64,000 bases of DNA. It comes from Acinetobacter sp. CS-2. GTDB lineage: Bacteria; Pseudomonadota; Gammaproteobacteria; Pseudomonadales; Moraxellaceae. The notes under the pieces were generated by a model that did no database searches, was not told where the DNA came from, and saw only the letters and a list, made by a program, of their open reading frames with translations. Shown piece after piece: positions 11,383 through 21,298 of the stretch. Position 1 is the stretch's first letter. The number at the start of each line of letters is the position of its first letter. The stretch spans positions 2,356,001-2,420,000 of the forward strand of contig NZ_CP067019.1 of NCBI RefSeq assembly GCF_016599715.1. Direction: 5' to 3'. The position numbers and the translations under genes were made by a program.

Positions 11383-12476
11383 ATGATGACACATTTCAAT
11401 GAGTTACATCTCATCTTAAACAAATATCTAAAGTGGAACAAGTCACATGCAAAATGTTTTACACTGATTATGCTTGCATTAATTGTAAAACAGACATGTA
11501 ATCTTTCTTCTGCATCTAAAGCCTTACCCATCAAGTGCTTACCACAATCATTTTATCGACGTATACAACGCTTCTTTGCAGATCAGTATTTCGATTATCG
11601 TCAAATTTCTCAGTTAATTTTCAATATATTTTCATTCGATAAAGTCCAATTAACTTTGGATAGAACTAATTGGAAATGGGGAAAACGAGATATTAATATC
11701 TTGATGTTAGCCATCGTCTATCGTGGAATAGCGATACCTATTGTTTGGACATTGCTCAATAAACGTGGAAATTCAGATACAAAAGAGCGTATTGCTTTGA
11801 TTCAACGCTTTATCTCCATTTTTGGTAAAGATCGTATTGTGAATGTGTTTGCAGACAGAGAATTTATCGGTGAGAAATGGTTTACATGGTTAATTGAAAA
11901 TGACATTAACTTCTGTATACGTGTTAAAAAAACTTTATTGTGACCAATCACTTAGCCAAGAATCATAAAATTAGTGATTTATTTCGTCATCTTCAAGTTG
12001 GTCAAACTGAATGTCGTAAACGACGTATTTGGGTTGGTCGAGTGAAACTGTATATTAGTGCGCTACGATTAGAAGATGGAGAGCTTTTACTTGTTGTTTC
12101 TCCTATGTTTAATGCTTCTGCTATTCGTGATTATGCATTACGCTGGGAAATCGAAACGTTATTTAGTTGTCTCAAAGGACGTGGATTCAATCTTGAAAAT
12201 ACTCGTTTAACAGACCCTAGACGAGTCAAGAAATTGATAGCAGTGCTAGCTATCGGTTTCTGTTGGTGCTATTTAACAGGTGAATGGCAACATGATCGGA
12301 AAAAAGCGATAAAAATAAAGAAGCATGGACGACTTTCAGTAAGTTTATTTCGCTACGGTTTGGACTATGTTCAAATGGCTATTCTACGTTTGATTGGTTT
12401 TGGAAAAAAAGAAGAATTTAAGAAAGTGCTAGCAATTTTAAGAAAGAAAAAGCCTGATAGGACAAGGATCCTATGA
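11383..12476 (+). CDS. IS4-family transposase of copy B, two frames with -1 frameshift
   Basis: The first frame runs from 11383 (or ATG 11386) to 11943, and the second frame ends at 12476. The junction has the same A-run after GTT as copies A and C; a -1 slip changes KKTLL-stop to [18 protein letters not shown] motifs [17 protein letters not shown] and [15 protein letters not shown] are all present, so the enzyme looks functional. Confidence 0.88.
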
Positions 12477-12872
12477 AATTTGTCGTGTACAGAGTTGCGA
12501 TTTAATTAATTTATCAATCGACTCTTTGGTTCCTGAAGCAGTTGCATCAGTTGCCTGACGTGAAATGGTTTGTGACAATAGACGCAAATCACCCACACTA
12601 CGTGTCAATTCATTATTACGCGGTACACTATAGAATAAGTACAATAACAGGAAGAGTGCTACGACCAGAGAAAATGCTGCCCCCAAAATTAATGGTTTGG
12701 ACTTTTCACTGTCACCAAATACACGTGATAATTGCTCTGTTTGTGATTGAATCTTTGCGACTAAAGCATTCCCGCCATTATGGCTGGTGCCTTCACCTGT
12801 ATTTTTCTTTTTAAGTTTAAAGCCCATCCAGCTTCTCCCCGAGTTGCGCTATCATTCTTTAGCTTGCGACTA

Positions 12873-13409
12873 TTAATTTATAAATTTTATAGAGGCATTC
12901 ATGTATTTTGGGTTTTGCAATAAACGACTAAATAAGAAAACATGCCAGTGCTGATTATGCTGATAAAAATAACCCTGACAATATTCTTGTAAATTGCTAT
13001 CTAATTCACTGTTTTTAGAAAAGAAACTCTTCTTATTAAAGTGTTGAATCCCCAAAACCTGATCTACCACCAAACCGACATAATGGTCATTATGACTAAT
13101 ACACAATACTTTTTGAGTCGGTGAAAACTGACTTCGATGTCCTGAAATATAATGCGCCAAATCAGCGACGGAAAGTAAACGTCCCCGAATATTGGCCAGT
13201 CCCATCACCCATGACTGAGTATTTGGAACCGGAGTATATTTTGGTGGATATATCACTTCAGATACTTCACCCAAAGGGGCAACAAAATATTGCCCCATCA
13301 TCTCAAAAGCAATGCCTGACCATCGGTTTACTTCATTTTCAGTTGTAACGTAGTTTTTGTTACCACGTTTAGCAATCCGAAGTAATTCGATAAATCCATT
13401 TGCTGCCAT
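12873..13409 (-). CDS. pilI: PilI, CheW-like coupling protein
   Basis: This 178-residue CheW-domain protein (WSGIAFEMMGQYFVAPLGEVSEVI, WVMGLANIRGRLLSVADLA, HYVGLVVDQVLGI) lies between pilH and pilJ in the conserved pilGHIJ-chpA order. It should connect the PilJ receptor to the ChpA kinase. It starts 5 bases after the pilH stop, consistent with one operon from pilG. Confidence 0.88.
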   Translation of the reverse strand: MAANGFIELLRIAKRGNKNYVTTENEVNRWSGIAFEMMGQYFVAPLGEVSEVIYPPKYTPVPNTQSWVMGLANIRGRLLSVADLAHYISGHRSQFSPTQKVLCISHNDHYVGLVVDQVLGIQHFNKKSFFSKNSELDSNLQEYCQGYFYQHNQHWHVFLFSRLLQNPKYMNASIKFIN

Positions 13410-13414
13410 AGAGC

Positions 13415-13783
13415 TTATCCTGCATTGAGGTGTTGTTTAATCACATCAATTAATTGGTTTTCGTCTACAGGCTTGGTCAAATAATCACTTGCCCCCTGAC
13501 GTTTCCCCCAAACGCGGTCAGTGGCTTGGTCCTTGGTACTGACAATCACAATCGGAATGTGTTTAGTAGTAGCACCACGGGCAATCTGACGTGTTGCCTG
13601 AAAACCGTTTACACCAGGCATGACCACATCCATGAGCACTAGATCTGGCAATTCTGCTTGTGCCATTGTGACACCATCAGCACCATTTGCTGCTTCAATC
13701 ACCTCAAAGCCATGCTTGGTTAAAATCTCTCTAAAACGAAATGTTTCCGTAGGTGAATCATCAACGATAAGGATACGTGACAT
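13415..13783 (-). CDS. pilH: PilH, single-domain response regulator
   Basis: This is a receiver domain of about 122 residues (MSRILIVDDSPTETFRFREIL; phospho-Asp in LVLMDVVMPGVNGF; Thr/Ser switch in IVIVSTKD; Lys in YLTKPVDENQ) with no output domain. I chose ATG 13783 over TTG 13795 because GGGGAAAAGC lies directly in front of it. PilH is one of two CheY-like partners of ChpA and is generally linked to pilus retraction or phosphate drain. Confidence 0.92.
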   Translation of the reverse strand: MSRILIVDDSPTETFRFREILTKHGFEVIEAANGADGVTMAQAELPDLVLMDVVMPGVNGFQATRQIARGATTKHIPIVIVSTKDQATDRVWGKRQGASDYLTKPVDENQLIDVIKQHLNAG

Positions 13784-13806
13784 GCTTTTCCCCAATAAAA
13801 ATAAAC

Positions 13807-14190
13807 TTATGCTGTTACGTGATTGCGGATTGCGTTTAACAATTCATCTTTACTAAAGGGTTTAGTTAAATACTCATCCGAACCAACAACACGACCTTTT
13901 GCCTGGTCAAATAAACCATCTTTACTTGACAGCATAATGACTGGAATATTTTGATAATTCTGCGAATTTTTAATTAATGCACAAGTTTGATAACCGTCTA
14001 AACGTGGCATCATAATATCTACAAAAACAATATCCGGATTTGCTTCAGCAATTTTTGCCAAAGCCTCAAACCCGTCTACTGCGGTCACGACTTCACAACC
14101 TTCACGTTGGAGTAATGTTTCTGCTGTACGACGAATGGTTTTTGAATCATCAATCACCATCACTTTTAGATTTTGGAATTTTTCGTCCAT
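13807..14190 (-). CDS. pilG: PilG, single-domain response regulator
   Basis: This 127-residue receiver domain (VMVIDDSKTIRRTAETLL, phospho-Asp in IVFVDIMMPRLDGYQ, YLTKPFSKDEL) is the first gene of the minus-strand Pil-Chp operon. PilG is the ChpA-phosphorylated regulator that promotes pilus extension and, in Pseudomonas, cAMP signalling. The 280 bp upstream (14191-14470) is AT-rich and is shared with the divergent gene at 14471, so it should hold the operon promoter. Confidence 0.93.
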   Translation of the reverse strand: MDEKFQNLKVMVIDDSKTIRRTAETLLQREGCEVVTAVDGFEALAKIAEANPDIVFVDIMMPRLDGYQTCALIKNSQNYQNIPVIMLSSKDGLFDQAKGRVVGSDEYLTKPFSKDELLNAIRNHVTA

Positions 14191-14470
14191 TTAATGATCC
14201 TTCCCATTTTTAGAATGTACAAACAATTTTAGTCAAAAATTTTATTACAAGTTACAAACATTTTTAACATATCTTTACTTGCCTTTTCAATGAACATTTT
14301 CCGCACGAAGACTCACTTTAGTCTATTTTCAATAACGACTTCACACTTTCCATCGACCAATGATTTTTTTTTGACAGACAGAGGTTTTTTATTACTTATT
14401 TTGAGTCTAATATAGCTCATTTATTACTTTTAAAATAAGTAATTTAGTCAACTTTTATTCGGGGGTTACA

Positions 14471-15115
14471 ATGCAAAGTCAGTTTAAATACAAACTTGCT
14501 TTCATTGCACAAAAAAAAATGAACTTTAGATTCATTTTTCTTTCTTTTCTGGTTTTGCAATCGGCATTCGCATATGCTGAAAATCCGCCACCTAAAGCCA
14601 CCTGGTATCGCTATTATGACAGTAAGGGTATAGCCAATATTAGCACCAATGTCACCCCCAATCATATTCGCTATGGCTACGAAGCTTTGGACCAGAACAT
14701 GCAGGTCATCCGGCGTAATCGTGCCTATAATACTGAAGCCGATATTAAACAGGCACCGCAACGTGCAGCCCACGCCAGACAGCAGGCAGCGGACTTAAAA
14801 CTAAAAAAGGCTTATGGTAATAGTCAAGTTGCATTCGCAAAACGTAATGACGCATTAACCGGCATCAAAAAGCAAATTGCCTTTCAGCAAGACCAGTTAA
14901 AGCAATTACAAACTGACCGTATTTATTTTAAGCGTCAACAGATTGAACATTTACGTAAAGCTGAAGACATTCCAGCCAGCTTGAAAAATACAATCGAGAA
15001 TAATCAAAAGAATATTGAAGCAAAAAAAGCAACGATTCAATCATTACAAATTAACTATCGAAATACTCAAGCAAAATACGACAATATTATCGCTCGCTTA
15101 AAAGCGCTTGAATAA
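14471..15115 (+). CDS. Secreted coiled-coil protein of unknown function
   Basis: This 214-residue protein has a late signal peptide (FRFIFLSFLVLQSAFAYAE). A short domain, TWYRYYDSKGIANISTNVTPNHIRYGYEALD, resembles the DUF4124-type fold of secreted proteobacterial proteins. The C-terminal half is a long Gln/Lys/Glu-rich coiled coil (residues about 90-214). The first ATG follows GGGGG at a good distance; an alternative start at Met17 (14519) would give a more standard signal peptide. It is divergent from pilG. No function can be assigned. Confidence 0.7.
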   Translation: MQSQFKYKLAFIAQKKMNFRFIFLSFLVLQSAFAYAENPPPKATWYRYYDSKGIANISTNVTPNHIRYGYEALDQNMQVIRRNRAYNTEADIKQAPQRAAHARQQAADLKLKKAYGNSQVAFAKRNDALTGIKKQIAFQQDQLKQLQTDRIYFKRQQIEHLRKAEDIPASLKNTIENNQKNIEAKKATIQSLQINYRNTQAKYDNIIARLKALE

Positions 15116-15176
15116 ATTGTATTTAGGCTATGAAGCACTTAATTTAAGTCACAATAAATAAAAAGGATGAAGCTAC

Positions 15177-16301
15177 ATGCTATCTGGACAGCATATGAAA
15201 AAATCTAAATTAAGTGACCATAAGCAATATTTAACCGGCAGCGTTCTGTGTTTAATTTTATTTCTAACAGCTTGCAAAAAAAATGAAATAGAAAAACCTG
15301 TAGAAACCACAACAAAAATTGAATTAATTGAAAAAGATCTAGTTTCCGTGAAGAATGGCACTTCTGTCGCAAAAAGTGCTTTTACCGGCACGCTTCGTGC
15401 AGTCAATCAAAGTAGCATACAGGCTCAGGTCACTGCCACTGCAACCCAGGTCTATGTCCAGGTCGGACAGTCAGTCGCTAAGGGACAGATCTTGGTTCGC
15501 CTGAATAATCAAGATAATGCTGCACGTTTAGCGCAAGCTCAGGCCAATTTGTCAGCAGCACAAGCGCAGGCAAATCTGGCTAAAAATATGATGCAGCGCA
15601 AACAACGCTTATTGGATCAAGGTTTTATCTCCAAAGTTGAATATGAACAGGCTGCTGTTGACTATCAGGCGCAACTGGAAAATGTGCATGCGCAACAGGC
15701 CAGTGTCAATATTGCCCAAAAAGCCGAGCGTGAAGGGACTATTTATAGTCCCATTTCCGGAGTAATTACACAGCGCCAAGTCGATGCTGGTCAAACCGTT
15801 GCTGCTGGCCAGACCCTGTTTGAAATCGTGGATCCGAGTCAGCTAGAAATTCAGGCCAAATTGCCAAGTGACATGCAAGCCGCTTTAAAAGTGGGACAGC
15901 ATATTGAATACACCATTCAAGGCAATCCAGCTCAACTGACTGCTGTTTTAACACGCATCTCCCCTATTGCCGATCCTGCCAGTCGCCAGATTGAATTCTT
16001 TGCCCGACCGAATGAAACCATTAACTCACTGAGTATTGGTTCTTTCGTGGAAGGCAACATTCTTGCTTCGACTCAAGTTTCAGGTCAGCTCATTCCGCTC
16101 GATGTGATCCAGAATATCAAAGATAAACCCTATGTCTGGGTGATCCGCCAGAACAAAATTGAAAAGGTCAATCTGGTCATTCTGGAACAGCGCTATCGGG
16201 ACAATTTGGCTGTCGTGCAAGGACTGCAAAACGCCGACCAGATTAGCCGTATTAAATTTAATGACCAGGACATTCATCAAGCGGTCGTCATCAATAAATA
16301 A
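15177..16301 (+). CDS. RND efflux periplasmic adaptor (membrane fusion lipoprotein)
   Basis: This 374-residue HlyD/AcrA-type adaptor has an N-terminal lipobox (LFLTACKK), barrel-sandwich halves (AQVTATATQVYVQVGQSVAKGQILVRL and IYSPISGVITQRQVDAGQTVAAGQTLFEI) and a coiled-coil hairpin rich in Ala/Gln between them. It connects the inner-membrane pump encoded 26 bases downstream to an outer-membrane channel; no channel gene is present here. Either the ATG at 15177 (GGATGAAG upstream) or the ATG at 15195 could be the start. Substrates cannot be read from the sequence. Confidence 0.88.
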   Translation: MLSGQHMKKSKLSDHKQYLTGSVLCLILFLTACKKNEIEKPVETTTKIELIEKDLVSVKNGTSVAKSAFTGTLRAVNQSSIQAQVTATATQVYVQVGQSVAKGQILVRLNNQDNAARLAQAQANLSAAQAQANLAKNMMQRKQRLLDQGFISKVEYEQAAVDYQAQLENVHAQQASVNIAQKAEREGTIYSPISGVITQRQVDAGQTVAAGQTLFEIVDPSQLEIQAKLPSDMQAALKVGQHIEYTIQGNPAQLTAVLTRISPIADPASRQIEFFARPNETINSLSIGSFVEGNILASTQVSGQLIPLDVIQNIKDKPYVWVIRQNKIEKVNLVILEQRYRDNLAVVQGLQNADQISRIKFNDQDIHQAVVINK

Positions 16302-16327
16302 TAAAAAATAAGTACAGGATTGTTCTT

Positions 16328-19300
16328 ATGTGGTTTACCAGAATTAGCGTTAAATATCCTGTTTTCACCATCATGATGATGTTGTGTTTACTGGTACTGG
16401 GGCTGGCATCTTGGCAACGCATGGGCATAGAAGAATTTCCCGATGTCGATTTTCCATTTGTTGTGGTCTATACCTCCTATCCGGGTGCCTCCCCTGAAAC
16501 CATTGAATCTGAAATTACCAAAAAAATGGAAGACCAGATCAATACCATTTCAGGTTTAAAACAGATTATTTCCCAGTCTAGTGAAGGGCTGTCGACCATT
16601 ATTGTCGAATTTAATCTGGATATGTCTTCTGCAGTGGCCGCCCAGGATATTCGCGATAAGATTGCTCCAGTTACCGCCCAGTTTCGAGATGAAATTCAGG
16701 ATCCTGTTGTTGAACGTTATGACCCTACTGCCAATGCGGTGATGTCGATTGTGTTTGAATCGGAGACCATGCCGTTACGCGACTTGAGTTCCTATTTAAG
16801 TCAGCAGATTGTCCCGCAACTTCGAACCATGCCGGGCGTGGGTACAGTCAATTTACTGGGCGATGCACAACGCCAGATTCGTATTGAAGTCGATCCGCAA
16901 AAACTGCAAAGCTTTGGTATTGGTGTAGATAAAGTCATCAATACCTTGAAAGGTGAAAATATTGAAGTTCCGGGAGGCACCTTAAAACAGCCGACGTCTG
17001 AACTGGTGGTGGAAATCAAATCCAAAGTGATTCACCCGCAATCGTTTGGTGACCTGATTATTGCCAATAAAAATGGTACTCCTATTTTTCTAAAACAGGT
17101 GGCAAGCATTGAAGATGGTCAAGCCAATCTGGAATCAAGTGCTTATTTAAATGGTAAAGCTGCGGTCGCGATTGATATTCTGCGCAATTCGGATTCCAAT
17201 GTAATTGATGTGGTCAATGCCAGCTATAAAGCCCTAGCAAAAATCGAGCAACAGCTACCCGAGGGTACTGTGGCTAAAGTTGCCGTCGATGGTTCCAAAG
17301 GCATTCGTGGCAGTATTAAAGATGTGGCACGAACCATTATTGAAGGTGCGGTTCTCGCTGTTCTGATTGTTTTACTGTTCTTGGGGTCTTTTCGCTCTAC
17401 CGCCATTACCGGGCTGACCTTACCTATTTCCCTGTTGGGGACATTAACCTTTATTTGGGCTTTCGGCTTCACTATTAACATGATGACCTTACTGGCATTA
17501 TCTCTCAGTATTGGCCTGTTGATTGATGATGCAATTGTAGTGCGGGAAAATATTGTCCGTCATGCCGATATGGGCAAAGATGCTGTAACGGCAGCACTCG
17601 ATGGCACTAAAGAAATTGGGCTGGCGGTTTTAGCCACGACACTGACCATTGTTGCGGTATTTTTACCAGTTGCATTTATGGGCGGCATTATCGGTAAATT
17701 CTTCTATCAATTTGGAGTAACGGTCAGCGCTGCCGTGCTGATTTCAATGTTTGTCAGTTTTACCCTCGATCCCATGCTTTCTGCACACTGGGCTAAAAAA
17801 CATAATCCAAACAAGAAACCCAGCAGAATAAAGCGCTTCTTTAACTGGATATCCAATAGGCTTGATCATTTAAGCCATTACTATGAAAAACTGTTAAAAC
17901 TGGCACTACACTTCCGTATTTTAACCCTGATAGTGGCCGCAGCTTCACTTTTTGGTGCATTGGGTTTATCTAAATTGATTGGTACGGAATTTGTTCCTGT
18001 TCCAGATAAAAACGAAATTCGAATTAAATTTGAAACGCCTGTAGATGCCTCACTCGAATATTCACAAGCCAAGTTGTTGCAAGTGGAGAATATTATGCGC
18101 CAGTATCCAGATGTACGTAATACCTACAGCATTATCAATGGGGTAACGGATCGTGGTAAAAACCATGTCAGCATACGCGTCAAGGTCACGCCTCGTCTGG
18201 AGCGTGATAAGACCCTGACCCAACTGAATAATGAGTTTCGCCAGCGCTTGCAAAGTGTAGCGGGTATTACCATTACCTCGGTGGCTTCGGCAGATGAAAC
18301 GGTTTCGGGAGGGCAAAAACCGATCATGATTTCCATTAAAGGTACCGACCTGAACGAACTGCAAAAAATCTCCGATCGCTTTCTGGCAGAAATTTCCAAA
18401 GTCGAAGGTATCGTCGATCTGGAAAGTTCACTTAAAGAACCTAAGCCCACCTTGGCGGTTCATATCAATCGTGTCCTTGCCAGTGATTTAGGTCTTTCTG
18501 TCAATCAAATCGCCAGTGTCATTCGTCCCTTAATTGCAGGCGACAACGTTACCACTTGGCAAGATGAAAAAGGCGAAATCTATGATGTTAATCTTCGCCT
18601 GACTGAAAACAGACGCACCTTACCGAGCGATATTGAAAATCTTTATCTGAATTCACAAAAAACCGATGCTTCTGGCCAGCCTATTTTAGTGCCTCTAGCC
18701 AGTGTGGCAAACTTCGAAGAAAGTTTGGGGGCATCGCAAATTACCCGCCGTGATTTGGCCCGCGAAGTCCTGATAGAAGCCAATACAGCAGGCCGCCCTG
18801 CAGGGGATATCGGTCAAGACATTAAAAAAATTCAAGATAACTTTGATTTACCACCCGGTTATAGCTTTGCCACGCAAGGTGCAAATAAAGACATGGCCGA
18901 ATCGGCAGGTTATGCCTTAACCGCCATTACCCTTTCCATTGTGTTCATCTATATTGTACTGGGTTCACAATTTAACAGCTTCATTCATCCTGCTGCGATT
19001 ATGGCTTCCCTTCCCCTCTCGCTGATTGGGGTGTTTCTGGCTTTATTCCTGTTTAATTCCACCATGAACCTGTTTTCCATTATTGGCATTATCATGCTGA
19101 TGGGATTAGTGACCAAAAATGCCATCCTGTTAATTGACTTCATCAAAAAAGCCATGGATCGTGGGGTTGATCGTTATGATGCCATTATAGAAGCGGGTAA
19201 AACCCGTCTACGCCCTATTTTAATGACCACCAGTGCCATGGTGATGGGGATGATTCCTCTTGCATTGGGTCTGGGTGAAGGTGGCGAACAAAGTGCACCC

Positions 19301-19432
19301 ATGGCCCATGCCGTGATTGGGGGCGTAATCACCTCCACCCTATTGACTCTGGTTGTGGTTCCTGTGATCTTCACCTACCTGGATGACTTGAAGAATTTTA
19401 TGACGCGCCAAATCCGAAAAATCATGGCATAA
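16328..19432 (+). CDS. RND (AcrB/HAE1-type) efflux permease
   Basis: This 1034-residue pump has the duplicated RND architecture. It opens with [24 protein letters not shown], has the usual [11 protein letters not shown] and [10 protein letters not shown] porter-domain motifs, two large periplasmic loops and twelve membrane segments. The proton-relay region [13 protein letters not shown] (twin Asp in TM4) is intact. It should act with the preceding lipoprotein adaptor. In Acinetobacter such two-gene pumps, without their own TolC-type channel, affect drug tolerance or envelope traffic; the substrate is unknown. Confidence 0.92.
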   Translation: MWFTRISVKYPVFTIMMMLCLLVLGLASWQRMGIEEFPDVDFPFVVVYTSYPGASPETIESEITKKMEDQINTISGLKQIISQSSEGLSTIIVEFNLDMSSAVAAQDIRDKIAPVTAQFRDEIQDPVVERYDPTANAVMSIVFESETMPLRDLSSYLSQQIVPQLRTMPGVGTVNLLGDAQRQIRIEVDPQKLQSFGIGVDKVINTLKGENIEVPGGTLKQPTSELVVEIKSKVIHPQSFGDLIIANKNGTPIFLKQVASIEDGQANLESSAYLNGKAAVAIDILRNSDSNVIDVVNASYKALAKIEQQLPEGTVAKVAVDGSKGIRGSIKDVARTIIEGAVLAVLIVLLFLGSFRSTAITGLTLPISLLGTLTFIWAFGFTINMMTLLALSLSIGLLIDDAIVVRENIVRHADMGKDAVTAALDGTKEIGLAVLATTLTIVAVFLPVAFMGGIIGKFFYQFGVTVSAAVLISMFVSFTLDPMLSAHWAKKHNPNKKPSRIKRFFNWISNRLDHLSHYYEKLLKLALHFRILTLIVAAASLFGALGLSKLIGTEFVPVPDKNEIRIKFETPVDASLEYSQAKLLQVENIMRQYPDVRNTYSIINGVTDRGKNHVSIRVKVTPRLERDKTLTQLNNEFRQRLQSVAGITITSVASADETVSGGQKPIMISIKGTDLNELQKISDRFLAEISKVEGIVDLESSLKEPKPTLAVHINRVLASDLGLSVNQIASVIRPLIAGDNVTTWQDEKGEIYDVNLRLTENRRTLPSDIENLYLNSQKTDASGQPILVPLASVANFEESLGASQITRRDLAREVLIEANTAGRPAGDIGQDIKKIQDNFDLPPGYSFATQGANKDMAESAGYALTAITLSIVFIYIVLGSQFNSFIHPAAIMASLPLSLIGVFLALFLFNSTMNLFSIIGIIMLMGLVTKNAILLIDFIKKAMDRGVDRYDAIIEAGKTRLRPILMTTSAMVMGMIPLALGLGEGGEQSAPMAHAVIGGVITSTLLTLVVVPVIFTYLDDLKNFMTRQIRKIMA

Positions 19433-19446
19433 TAAACCCACTTGAC

Positions 19447-19482
19447 ATGAGGTGACATTCTGAAATGTTCACCTCATTTTTT
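19447..19482 (+). terminator. Terminator after the RND permease
   Basis: The stem ATGAGGTGA / TCACCTCAT is followed by a T run, 15 bases after the permease stop and just before the proS leader. Confidence 0.85.
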
Positions 19483-19528
19483 ATCGTATAATCTTATGCT
19501 TTAACGCTTAATTATTAGGACAGTTTCC

Positions 19529-21247
19529 ATGCGCGCGAGTCGCTTTTTATTTGCTACGTTAAGAGAAACCCCAAATGATGCTGAAGTGATTTCACATCAG
19601 CTCATGTTACGTGCGGGGATGATTCGTAAATTGGCTTCGGGTTTATACACTTGGTTGCCGATGGGCGTACGCGTGCTAAATAAAGTTGAAGCGATTGTCC
19701 GTGAAGAAATGAACCGTGCAGGAGCGCTGGAAGTATTCATGCCAGTAACCCAGCCTTCAAGCCTTTGGGAAGAATCCGGCCGCTTTGTGCAATATGGTCC
19801 AGAGTTATTACGTTTTAAAGACCGTCATAATAACGATTTTGTGCTTGGTCCTACACACGAAGAAGTGATCACCGATCTTGCACGAAATGAATTGAAAAGC
19901 TACAAACAGCTGCCAATCAATTTCTATCAGGTACAAACCAAATTCCGTGATGAAGTCCGTCCACGTTTTGGTGTGATGCGTTCACGTGAATTTATCATGA
20001 AAGATGCTTATTCTTTCCATATCGATCAAACTTCACTACAAGAAACCTATGACGTGATGTATGACACGTACTGCCGTATCTTTAGCCGTTTGGGCTTAGA
20101 CTTCCGTCCAGTACAGGCCGATACTGGCTCAATTGGCGGTTCAGGTTCACATGAATTCCACGTTTTGGCATCAAGTGGCGAAGATGATATCGCCTTCTCT
20201 ACCGAATCTGATTATGCTGCCAACGTTGAAATGGCTGAAGCAATTCTTGTCGGTGAGCGTGCGGCCGCAACTCAGGAATTAAAACTGGTCGATACACCAG
20301 CTCAAAAAACCATTGCCGATGTATCTGCTTTCTTAGGTACTGATGCTGCACAATCTGTAAAAGCATTGCTCGTACAAGGTGTTGCAACTGAAGAAGGTAA
20401 AGAAGCACCTGTTGTTGCTTTATTCCTTCGTGGTGACCATGAACTGAATGAAATTAAGGCTGAAAAGCATCCGTTAATTGCCGCACCTTTAACATTCGCA
20501 ACTGAAGCTCAAATTCAAGCCCTTGGTTTAACCACTGGCTTCATTGGGCCACAAGGTCTAGTTGAAAAAGGCATTACTGTGATTGTTGACCGTGCAGCAT
20601 CTGTACTTTCTGATTTTGTTGCCGGTGCCAATGAAGCCGAAAAACATGCAACAGGTGTCAACTGGGAACGTGATGCAACATTTACTGAGGTTTATGACTT
20701 ACGTAATGTGGTTGAAGGTGACCCATCTCCAGATGGTAAAGGGACACTGCAAATTAAGCGTGGTATTGAAGTCGGTCACATCTTCCAGCTGGGCCAAAAA
20801 TACTCTGAAGCTTTAGGCTGCAAAGTGCTTGGTAAAGACGGCAAACCGACGATTGTAACCATGGGTTGCTACGGTATTGGTGTAACGCGTGTGGTAGCCT
20901 CTGCCATTGAACAGAACTTCGATGACAAAGGGATTATCTGGCCTTCTGCAATTGCACCGTTTGAAGTTGCGATTGTTCCAATGAATGCACATAAATCACC
21001 ACGTACTTTGGAAGCTGCTGAAGCACTTTATGCAGAACTGCAAGCTGCGGGTTATGATGTGATTTTGGATGACCGTGACGAGCGTCCAGGGGTGAAATTC
21101 TCTGACCTTGAAATTACCGGGATTCCACACCGTATTGTAATTGGGGAGAAAGGTTTGGATGCAGGGACTTTTGAATATAAAGGTCGCCGTGATGCTGAAT
21201 CTGTCAATATTTCAAAAGAAGAATTACTCGCTAAAATTGCAAAGTAG
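19529..21247 (+). CDS. proS: Prolyl-tRNA synthetase
   Basis: This 572-residue class II synthetase is of the bacterial (ProS type 1) form. Motif 2 ([21 protein letters not shown]), motif 3 ([13 protein letters not shown]) and the TXE-type loop ([11 protein letters not shown]) are present. A YbaK-like editing insertion sits between them (residues about 230-400), and a C-terminal anticodon-binding domain ends the protein ([25 protein letters not shown]). It charges tRNA-Pro. It is monocistronic, framed by terminators. Confidence 0.97.
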   Translation: MRASRFLFATLRETPNDAEVISHQLMLRAGMIRKLASGLYTWLPMGVRVLNKVEAIVREEMNRAGALEVFMPVTQPSSLWEESGRFVQYGPELLRFKDRHNNDFVLGPTHEEVITDLARNELKSYKQLPINFYQVQTKFRDEVRPRFGVMRSREFIMKDAYSFHIDQTSLQETYDVMYDTYCRIFSRLGLDFRPVQADTGSIGGSGSHEFHVLASSGEDDIAFSTESDYAANVEMAEAILVGERAAATQELKLVDTPAQKTIADVSAFLGTDAAQSVKALLVQGVATEEGKEAPVVALFLRGDHELNEIKAEKHPLIAAPLTFATEAQIQALGLTTGFIGPQGLVEKGITVIVDRAASVLSDFVAGANEAEKHATGVNWERDATFTEVYDLRNVVEGDPSPDGKGTLQIKRGIEVGHIFQLGQKYSEALGCKVLGKDGKPTIVTMGCYGIGVTRVVASAIEQNFDDKGIIWPSAIAPFEVAIVPMNAHKSPRTLEAAEALYAELQAAGYDVILDDRDERPGVKFSDLEITGIPHRIVIGEKGLDAGTFEYKGRRDAESVNISKEELLAKIAK

Positions 21248-21260
21248 TTGTTCTTAAAAT

Positions 21261-21291
21261 AAAAAATCCCGCTAAGTGCGGGATTTTTTAT
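21261..21291. terminator. Bidirectional terminator between proS and the Fil-like cluster
   Basis: The stem AAAAAATCCCGC / GCGGGATTTTTT with a TAAGT loop lies between two convergent transcripts. Confidence 0.9.
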
Positions 21292-21298
21292 TTCCTCA

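Larger units (their letters stand above)
11315..12494 (+). mobile_element. ISAba1-like insertion sequence, copy B (divergent relative)
   Basis: The element is 1180 bp with ends CTTTGTACACGACAAA and TTTGTCGTGTACAGAG, which carry one mismatch to each other. It is flanked by a perfect 9-bp duplication, TTGCGATTT (11306-11314 and 12495-12503). Its protein differs from copies A and C at many positions, for example [21 protein letters not shown] against MTHLNELYLILNKSLKWNKSH. It is therefore a separate IS4-family species or a distant ISAba1 variant. It disrupts pilJ. Confidence 0.93.
9566..12827 (-). pseudogene. pilJ: pilJ, methyl-accepting chemotaxis protein, disrupted by an IS
   Basis: Removing the insertion and one copy of its 9-bp duplication restores a continuous 690-residue frame: 12827-12495 joined to 11305-9566. 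The N-terminal part has a membrane segment (LGAAFSLVVALFLLLYLFY). The rest of the periplasmic region, a second membrane segment ([19 protein letters not shown]), a HAMP-like linker and the signalling hairpin ([25 protein letters not shown]) lie beyond the insertion. PilJ is the receptor that senses surface contact or retracted pilin and feeds ChpA. The break comes about 111 residues in, just after IDKLIKSQ, so this strain should lack full-length PilJ. A truncated C-terminal piece could be made from the IS promoter, because the 9566-11392 frame stays open into the IS. Confidence 0.93.

Noticed and set aside
14191..14470. Small gene between pilG and the coiled-coil secreted protein
   Set aside because: No frame with a start and ribosome-binding site; treated as a divergent promoter region.
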